Shown piece after piece: positions 58,333 to 64,000 of a stretch of 64,000 bases of DNA. Origin of the DNA: Vibrio rhizosphaerae (GTDB lineage Bacteria > Pseudomonadota > Gammaproteobacteria > Enterobacterales > Vibrionaceae); assembly GCF_024347095.1 (NCBI RefSeq), contig NZ_AP024903.1, positions 2,108,001 to 2,172,000 of the forward strand, in the 5' to 3' direction. The position numbers and the translations under genes are program-made. Each line of letters starts with the position of its first letter. Position 1 is the first letter of the stretch. Under the pieces are notes generated by a model. The model did not search any database, was not told the DNA's origin, and worked only from the letters and a program-made list of their open reading frames with translations.

Positions 58333-59922
58333 TTAAATAATGTTTCTGATCGAATGACGACGAATAAAAGCTTTAATCTCTTCAATCGGCATCGGACTGG
58401 CGTAGTACCAGCCCTGCCCAATCACCGCGATATCTCGTTTAAGCAGATAATCAACCTGTTCGGGGGTTTCAATCCCCTCCATCACAATCGTGACATCCTC
58501 AAATCCTTCCAGCAGATCTAACATCATGTTAACGGTTCGTCCAGCAATCGTGTCGGTTCCCAGCGCATGGGTAAACATCCGGTCAATCTTGATCTCATCC
58601 GTATAGATATCACTCAGCCACGACAGGTTTGAATATCCTGTCCCGAAATCATCAAGCGACACTCGGAAATGATGCATTCGAAGCACGTCACACACCGACA
58701 CCACATCCTGACAGCCAAAAGAAGAGCGCTCGGTAATTTCGAACATAATCTGATTCACATTGACTGAATGCTTTTTCACAATCTCAGTCACCCGCTCAAT
58801 AAAAGATTTCGTCAGGTACTCATCCACAGCCAGATTGATACTCAAGGTGTATTCCGGATATTGCTGTAACACCCGTGCCATATCCTGAATCGACTGTTCA
58901 ATCACAAACAATGTCAACTGACGAATCTGCTTTGTCTGCTCTGCCAAAGGAATAAAGACCTCAGGGCTGATGCTTCCCAACAGAGGGTCATGCCAGCGGC
59001 ACAACACTTCAAATCCTTGGATTCGTTCATCTTTCAGGACAAATTTAGGTTGATAGACCAATGAGAGTTGTCCGTGTGTAATCGCTTTACGCAACCGACT
59101 CTTCAACTGTTTATCCCGGGAGACGGGGACTCCCCATATTTTATAGCTGAGTAAGATAAACAGAATGATGATCATAAAAGCACCCAGAGTCGGGCCACTC
59201 AAAGCATGATAGATAAAGGGATGGTTATCTCTGACCAGCACACAAAGCGATGGTTTATCACTACACTGTTTTTCGATCAACAAACGGGACAGGTGCCCGA
59301 CCGGATCAATTTTCGGTAACGTCGTATCACCCAACCGCTCGAAAGTGTGCTTCAAGCTGGCACTGCGAATTTCGACGGTGTAACTGGTTGATATTTCAAA
59401 GCCTTCAAAGGCTCGGGGAGCGGTCATCGCAATAACGTTATCGCGAAAAGTCAAATCAACCGGAATATGACGCGGCAACTGCTCAAACTGGTAACGTTGG
59501 ACAAAAGAATAACCATTCGACATATATTGCGCTTTGGGCAGCGGAAGCGGTCCCTCTAATTTGTTGAGCGTCAGACATTGAACCATCCCTCGCTCAATTC
59601 GGCCAATGTCAGCAATGAAATGGTTAATATGCAGAATGTCCTGCATCAAATGCTGATCTTCCTGACTGCATGCAACCGTACCGCTGTCAGCCAGTAGCTT
59701 TATCGCCGCCGTCAATTGTGTTGCAATTTGGTTTGCATGGCTGAGGGCAAGATGAGCCACCCCTTTCATTTCTTCACGATGAAATGTCGTCATCATCATT
59801 TGTGCAAAAATGCCAAGAAAAAGAATGGTCAAAAAAATCAATTGCACTGGTTGCTTCAACGCTAAAGTGTATGACCTGGTTTTATTTGTCTTGTGCAACT
59901 TGTCGGATGGATGCTCTGCCAT
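58333..59922 (-). CDS. Membrane c-di-GMP phosphodiesterase (CSS-motif/EAL)
   Basis: A 529-residue protein from the ATG at 59922, with AGGA seven bases upstream; the longer frame adds 20 residues. Membrane segments at about 27-47 and 250-275 flank a periplasmic CSS-type domain with paired Cys (VACSQEDQ, VQCLTL). The EAL domain starts at about 285; the signature reads EVL (residue 305), an accepted variant, and NLA, EITE, DDFGTGYSNL and the Lys of EIKIDR are intact. It should degrade c-di-GMP, with activity set by periplasmic disulfide status as in PdeC-type enzymes. Confidence 0.9.
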   Translation of the reverse strand: MAEHPSDKLHKTNKTRSYTLALKQPVQLIFLTILFLGIFAQMMMTTFHREEMKGVAHLALSHANQIATQLTAAIKLLADSGTVACSQEDQHLMQDILHINHFIADIGRIERGMVQCLTLNKLEGPLPLPKAQYMSNGYSFVQRYQFEQLPRHIPVDLTFRDNVIAMTAPRAFEGFEISTSYTVEIRSASLKHTFERLGDTTLPKIDPVGHLSRLLIEKQCSDKPSLCVLVRDNHPFIYHALSGPTLGAFMIIILFILLSYKIWGVPVSRDKQLKSRLRKAITHGQLSLVYQPKFVLKDERIQGFEVLCRWHDPLLGSISPEVFIPLAEQTKQIRQLTLFVIEQSIQDMARVLQQYPEYTLSINLAVDEYLTKSFIERVTEIVKKHSVNVNQIMFEITERSSFGCQDVVSVCDVLRMHHFRVSLDDFGTGYSNLSWLSDIYTDEIKIDRMFTHALGTDTIAGRTVNMMLDLLEGFEDVTIVMEGIETPEQVDYLLKRDIAVIGQGWYYASPMPIEEIKAFIRRHSIRNII

Positions 59923-60284
59923 ATCAAATCCTAGTTTGCGACTTCCGTACTTAGGTAATGCCAACCGAGTAACCTCCCCCAACTCTATTTAATCATCTTA
60001 CTGATTCATCTCGTGCTTAATGACAGTTTAGTTCACGAAATTCAATACAACCTATATCGGCCCATCATGATATAACTAGAAGTTATTGTTCAATTCTATA
60101 CTAAAAATGTTCAATATTTGGATCGTATGCACAAAATAACCCGTTACATCTCAGTTTATCTGCTGATGGTGTGATCTCTTGTTATTCGCGTCTGCTCAAA
60201 TGATTCACACTAGCATCGTCGCGGCTCTTTCGCTGGGTTGGCCATTCATCCATGCTGAAACAGCGAACGTCGTTAAAACAGTCA

Positions 60285-60334
60285 ACATATGTTCTAACAG
60301 GCACCACTCGTAAATACCGATTGACATATGTCAA
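60285..60334. promoter_or_regulatory. Pair of CATATG-centred palindromes
   Basis: AACATATGTT (60285-60294) and TTGACATATGTCAA (60321-60334) have centres 38 bp apart, 120-170 bases before the dehydrogenase start. They may be operators for one dimeric regulator. No other gene is seen in the 59923-60454 gap. Confidence 0.45.
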
Positions 60335-60454
60335 TAAGTTCAATTATAGTCACCAGCACTCACAGGATAACAACATGATTTGTCTGTATCTTTAATCGAT
60401 GTCGACACAACGCATGACCTATCTCAATTCTCTTTTCTTGCGCAAGGAGCACTT

Positions 60455-61336
60455 ATGAATATTACCAATGTTGCATTTATCGGCTTGGGCGTCATGGGGT
60501 ATCCCATGGCAGGTTATCTTGCCAAAGCAGGCTATCAGACTCACGTCTATAACCGAACCCCTGCCAAGGCAAAAGCTTGGGAGCAGGACTACTCAGGTCA
60601 GTCCCATCCGACCCCGAAACTTGCTGCTGAAGGTTGTGAAGCCATTTTTCTCTGTGTCGGAAATGATCAGGATGTCCGCAGCGTCATGTATGGTGATGAC
60701 GGGATTATTGCCGGGACGAAACCCGGGGCGATTATCGTTGATCACACCACGACCTCTGCAGAACTTGCGCTTGAACTGGCTCAGGCCTGCCGGGAAAAAG
60801 GCATCTCATTTATCGATGCCCCGGTATCCGGAGGACAAGCCGGTGCCGAGAATGGCACGCTCACTATTATGTGCGGCGGTGAAGCTGATGTTTTCAGCCA
60901 GATCCAACCCGTTATGGCCCACTATGCCAAGCAGTCAGAACGACTCGGGACTCACGGACAGGGTCAGCGCTGTAAAATGGTCAACCAGATTTGTATTGCC
61001 GGCGCGCTACAGGGACTCAGTGAGGCATTACAACTGGCACAAGCCGCTGATCTGGATATTGAACAAGTGGTCAATGTGATTAAACACGGCGCTGCCGGCT
61101 CATGGCAAATGGAAAACCGTGCCGTGACAATGTCACAGAATAAGTTTGATTTCGGTTTTGCTATCGACTGGATGAGAAAAGATTTAGGCTTCTGTCTTCA
61201 AGAAGCAGCGCGTCACCAGATTGATCTTCCGATGACAAAAGAAGTCGATGCCATGTACGCCGAACTTCAGGAACGGGGACTGGGACGGATGGATACTTCG
61301 GTATTAATCAAAGCCTACGATAAAACCTCAAAATAA
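60455..61336 (+). CDS. NAD(P)-dependent beta-hydroxyacid dehydrogenase
   Basis: A 293-residue enzyme of the 3-hydroxyisobutyrate/tartronate-semialdehyde reductase family. The ATG at 60455 has AAGGAG in the right place; an upstream ATG at 60380 adds 25 unrelated residues. The Rossmann motif is GLGVMGYPMAGYLAKAGY, the substrate-binding motif FIDAPVSGGQAGAENGTLTIMCGG and the catalytic Lys lies in CKMVNQICIAG. The exact acid substrate is not decidable; tartronate semialdehyde and succinic semialdehyde are both possible. Confidence 0.9.
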   Translation: MNITNVAFIGLGVMGYPMAGYLAKAGYQTHVYNRTPAKAKAWEQDYSGQSHPTPKLAAEGCEAIFLCVGNDQDVRSVMYGDDGIIAGTKPGAIIVDHTTTSAELALELAQACREKGISFIDAPVSGGQAGAENGTLTIMCGGEADVFSQIQPVMAHYAKQSERLGTHGQGQRCKMVNQICIAGALQGLSEALQLAQAADLDIEQVVNVIKHGAAGSWQMENRAVTMSQNKFDFGFAIDWMRKDLGFCLQEAARHQIDLPMTKEVDAMYAELQERGLGRMDTSVLIKAYDKTSK

Positions 61337-61365
61337 ATCTTTATCATGCGATTCGTGATTAATCA

Positions 61366-61388
61366 GGCCGAAGCACAACGCTTCGGTC
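61366..61388 (+). terminator. Hairpin after the dehydrogenase gene
   Basis: GGCCGAAGC pairs with GCTTCGGTC (one wobble) around a five-base loop, 30 bases past the stop. The following TAAATATC is a weak T-tract. Confidence 0.5.
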
Positions 61389-62312
61389 TAAATATCATCA
61401 CTAAACTATGCGTGTTTCAATACATACCGAGACCGTGCTTTGCTTGAAAATTATCACATCTATTATTTCAACCTCTCCTTGACATTTGCTGAAAAACTGC
61501 CTTTCTTAAACTGTATGATTCCCTGTAAAGTTTAATCTTATTGAAATATAAATTTCTGCCAGATTTATATTTTATAACCACCTTGAAATAATATTTCACT
61601 GTAAAACAAAATTTATCAATACCATTACTAAATAATGTAAAGCTATCAAATAAAGATCCATGAAATATTTCAGGGATAATTGAAAACAATGAGCCATTTC
61701 AAATAATCAGTCAGTATCTGATCAGACTCGATGATCACACAGGATAGAAAAAACACATAAAATATATAAAAATCAAACAAATAAAATAATGAAAGATAAT
61801 TACAGTGAGATCCCGCTTATGAACAACATCATCATTCAATTCACTCGAATCATCTTCAGCATAACGTATGACATCTTATTTACTGGTTACAAAAACATCC
61901 TTAATTATTTACTGAATTGATGAACTCAAACCGAAACACAATAAATTATGATGACAAGCATATAAATTATTGTGTTATTTTTTTCGATAAAAATAACAGT
62001 TCAATAATTAATCTAAAAAATATTCCATTCTATTTTTGACAGCGCTTTATCCAGTGACTAGTAGTTAGTGTGTTTAATTAGATCATTTGTTTTCGATCTA
62101 TTTTCAGTTTTTTACTGATAATTTTCTGGTTCTGCCGAGTTGTTATCAATTAAAAGCAAAATCTATCACTCGGATTTTTATTTCAACTTATGGACTCAGG
62201 GTCGAGTCAGGGGGTGGATGAACATTCATTTATGGATAGCAACACATCATTTTCAGCATTAAAAATAATTACTTAAAAATAAATAGTTAAAAATAATTGA
62301 AAGGAGTAACAA
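61389..62312. other. AT-rich intergenic region before the cellulase gene
   Basis: About 920 bases of low GC with no convincing gene. A short frame at 61819-61920 (+) could encode a 33-residue hydrophobic peptide starting MNNIIIQFTR, but its ribosome site is poor. The cellulase promoter must lie here. Confidence 0.45.
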
Positions 62313-64000
62313 ATGAGAAAACAGCGAGTTTTCAAGAACATCAGTTGCAGGAAACAAACGCTTAGTATTGGTATCAGTCTGGCTTTAGCGGCGATGTCCG
62401 GTTCTGCCTATGCAGCATGTAGTTATGAAGTTCAGAGTGACTGGGGCTCAGGCTTCGTTGCTAACGTGACTGTAAAAAATGATACCACCAGTGCGGTATC
62501 GGCATGGAATGTCGGCTGGGAATATACTAAAGGCGCTAAAATTACCAATATCTGGAATGCGGTACTATCCGGTACCAACCCATATACTGCAAGTAGTACA
62601 GCTTCAAACGGTAGTCTACAACCCGGCTCTAGCACCACATTCGGCTTTCAGGGCACAGGTGCTGCCGAGGTACCAACGCTGACCGGTTCACTATGTGGTG
62701 ACAGCGGCGGCGACAATGGCGGCGGCGATAACGGCGGTGGCGACAACGGTGGCGGTGATAACGGCGGCGACGGCAATCAAGTCGTTTTCCGTGTTAACGA
62801 AAATGGCCATATCACTAAAGATGATGTTGTTAAACCAGTACATTGCGGCTCATGGTTTGGTCTGGAAGGTCGTCACGAACAGGCGAACGACTCTGTAAAC
62901 CCTAGCGGCGCACCGATGGAACTCTATATGGGTAACACGTTCTGGGCGAACAACAGCCAAGGCACCGGCCGGACAATCCAACAGACAATGGATGAAATCA
63001 AAGAGAAAGGTATCAACCTGATTCGTCTGCCGATTGCACCGCAAACACTGGATCCCGATGACCCGCAAGGTCAGCCTCGTGTCTTTAAAAACCATGAATC
63101 TGTTCGTGCCACCAATGCGCGTCAGGCACTGGAAGACTTCATCAAACTGGCTGACAAAAATGGTATCGATATTCTGCTCGATATCCACTCCTGCTCAAAT
63201 TATCTGGGCTGGCGTGCGGGACGTTTAGACGCAACCCCACCTTATGCTGATGCAAACCGTGACAACTACCCCTACAAACGTGAAGACTACTCCTGTGGTA
63301 CCGATGTCGGTCCTGGCGTGACTGTTCAGGAATACAACGAACAGAAATGGCTTGAAGACCTGCGTCAACTGGCTCGTTTCGCAGATGAGCTGAAAGTGAA
63401 TAACATCCTCGGGATCGATATCTTTAACGAACCATGGGATTACACTTGGACCGATTGGAAAACACTGGCTGAACATGCTTATGAAGCCATCAACGAAGAA
63501 AACAAAAATGTGTTGATCTGGGTTGAAGGTATCAGTAGCGGCACTTCCGATGGCACACCAAGCCCTCATGGCGATGAAGCAACCAATCCAAACTGGGGTG
63601 AAAACTTCTTCTCTATGGCAACAAGCCCACTGAACATTCCAAAAGATCGTTTAGTGCTGTCACCACACACTTACGGCCCTTCTGTTTCTGTACAGAAACA
63701 GTTCATGGATCCGGCACAACCTGAGTGTGCTGGCTTATCTGAAGAAGAAGCGGCAAAAGCGAAATGTAACATTGTGATCAACCCAGAATTGCTCAGACAA
63801 GGTTGGGAAGAACACTTCGGTTACCTCAAAGATGAAGGTTATGCCATTGTGATCGGTGAGTTCGGTGGTCACTATGACTGGCCGAAATCAGGTGCCGTCC
63901 GGATTCAGGATATGTGGGGCTACCTCCCTCGTTCTGACTACGATAAAAAATGGCAAAATGCGCTTGTTGACTACATGTCAGACAAGAACATTGAAGGTTG
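62313..64000 (+). CDS. Secreted cellulase: signal peptide-CBM2-linker-GH5, C-terminus outside the window
   Basis: The first 562 codons are present; the frame is open at the right edge. AAGGAG precedes the ATG. A signal peptide ends AYA-A near residue 34. A family 2 cellulose-binding module follows (about 36-128) with its flanking Cys36 and Cys128 and surface Trp residues at 44, 69 and 81. A Gly-Asp-Asn linker (129-155) leads to a GH5 catalytic domain with RLP, the acid/base Glu373 in IFNEPWD and nucleophile Glu516 in IGEFGG. It should cut cellulose outside the cell. More domains may lie beyond the edge. Confidence 0.93.
   Translation, partial: MRKQRVFKNISCRKQTLSIGISLALAAMSGSAYAACSYEVQSDWGSGFVANVTVKNDTTSAVSAWNVGWEYTKGAKITNIWNAVLSGTNPYTASSTASNGSLQPGSSTTFGFQGTGAAEVPTLTGSLCGDSGGDNGGGDNGGGDNGGGDNGGDGNQVVFRVNENGHITKDDVVKPVHCGSWFGLEGRHEQANDSVNPSGAPMELYMGNTFWANNSQGTGRTIQQTMDEIKEKGINLIRLPIAPQTLDPDDPQGQPRVFKNHESVRATNARQALEDFIKLADKNGIDILLDIHSCSNYLGWRAGRLDATPPYADANRDNYPYKREDYSCGTDVGPGVTVQEYNEQKWLEDLRQLARFADELKVNNILGIDIFNEPWDYTWTDWKTLAEHAYEAINEENKNVLIWVEGISSGTSDGTPSPHGDEATNPNWGENFFSMATSPLNIPKDRLVLSPHTYGPSVSVQKQFMDPAQPECAGLSEEEAAKAKCNIVINPELLRQGWEEHFGYLKDEGYAIVIGEFGGHYDWPKSGAVRIQDMWGYLPRSDYDKKWQNALVDYMSDKNIEG
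62700..62776 (+). repeat. Imperfect tandem repeat coding the cellulase linker
   Basis: Four to five copies of a 12-base unit like GGCGGCGATAAC encode GGDN repeats between the CBM2 and GH5 domains. Such repeats can change in number between strains, altering linker length. Confidence 0.8.

Noticed and set aside
61468..61689. 73-codon minus-strand frame in the AT-rich gap
   Set aside because: Starts with TTG without a ribosome site in very AT-rich DNA where chance frames are expected.
62700..62776. Stand-alone tandem repeat or CRISPR-like array
   Set aside because: The repeats are in frame and encode the interdomain linker of the cellulase.

Overview
The window looks like a chromosomal segment of a member of the Vibrionaceae, most likely the genus Vibrio. 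This is inferred from gene content and order (yfbV-ackA-pta, lolA-rarA-serS, a PTS-type sucrose locus, YbiT- and RstAB-type proteins) and from moderate GC content; no sequence search was possible. No tRNA, rRNA, phage, insertion sequence or CRISPR array was seen. The two edges cut genes: an alpha/beta-hydrolase (left, minus strand) and a CBM2-GH5 cellulase (right, plus strand).

Layout. 0-8.5 kb: exported hydrolase (partial), a tandem DUF2061 membrane protein behind a perfect Fur-box match, the ABC-F ATPase YbiT, a DUF1883 protein, a frameshifted small membrane ORF, an S41-protease lipoprotein, a DUF6653 membrane protein and an RstA/RstB-like two-component system. 8.6-16.3 kb: housekeeping serS, rarA and lolA, a UPF0149/SEC-C protein, dusC, an active-looking diguanylate cyclase and an unknown lipoprotein. 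16.5-24.9 kb: a three-gene ABC importer of the ABC_sub_bind (TrpXYZ-like) type, yfbV, ackA-pta and yqjG. 25.4-30.9 kb: sucrose utilisation (scrK, scrB, scrR, scrA) with two matching LacI-family operators. 30.9-36.0 kb: an OmpR-type two-component system downstream of a FecCD-type metal or siderophore importer that has no binding protein beside it, then thiD.

36.0-42.9 kb holds the least conventional block: seven minus-strand signalling genes encoding an Hpt protein, an HDOD response regulator, a CheY-like receiver, a CheC-like protein, two soluble histidine kinases and a response regulator whose HD-GYP domain has lost key residues. The set resembles a branched phosphorelay ending in a non-catalytic HD-GYP output.

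43.1-50.9 kb: a divergent qorB/hxlR pair and a tripartite RND efflux operon. 50.9-58.2 kb is a D-amino-acid and 5-oxoproline metabolic district: dgcN-dgcA-dat (D-glutamate/D-amino-acid pathway), alr, and pxpB-pxpC-pxpA (5-oxoprolinase). 58.3-64 kb: a CSS/EAL phosphodiesterase, a beta-hydroxyacid dehydrogenase behind CATATG-centred palindromes, a 1-kb AT-rich gap and the secreted cellulase.

Together the window combines core metabolism with carbohydrate use (sucrose, cellulose), D-amino-acid and oxoproline use, iron-linked functions and much signalling, including c-di-GMP synthesis and degradation.
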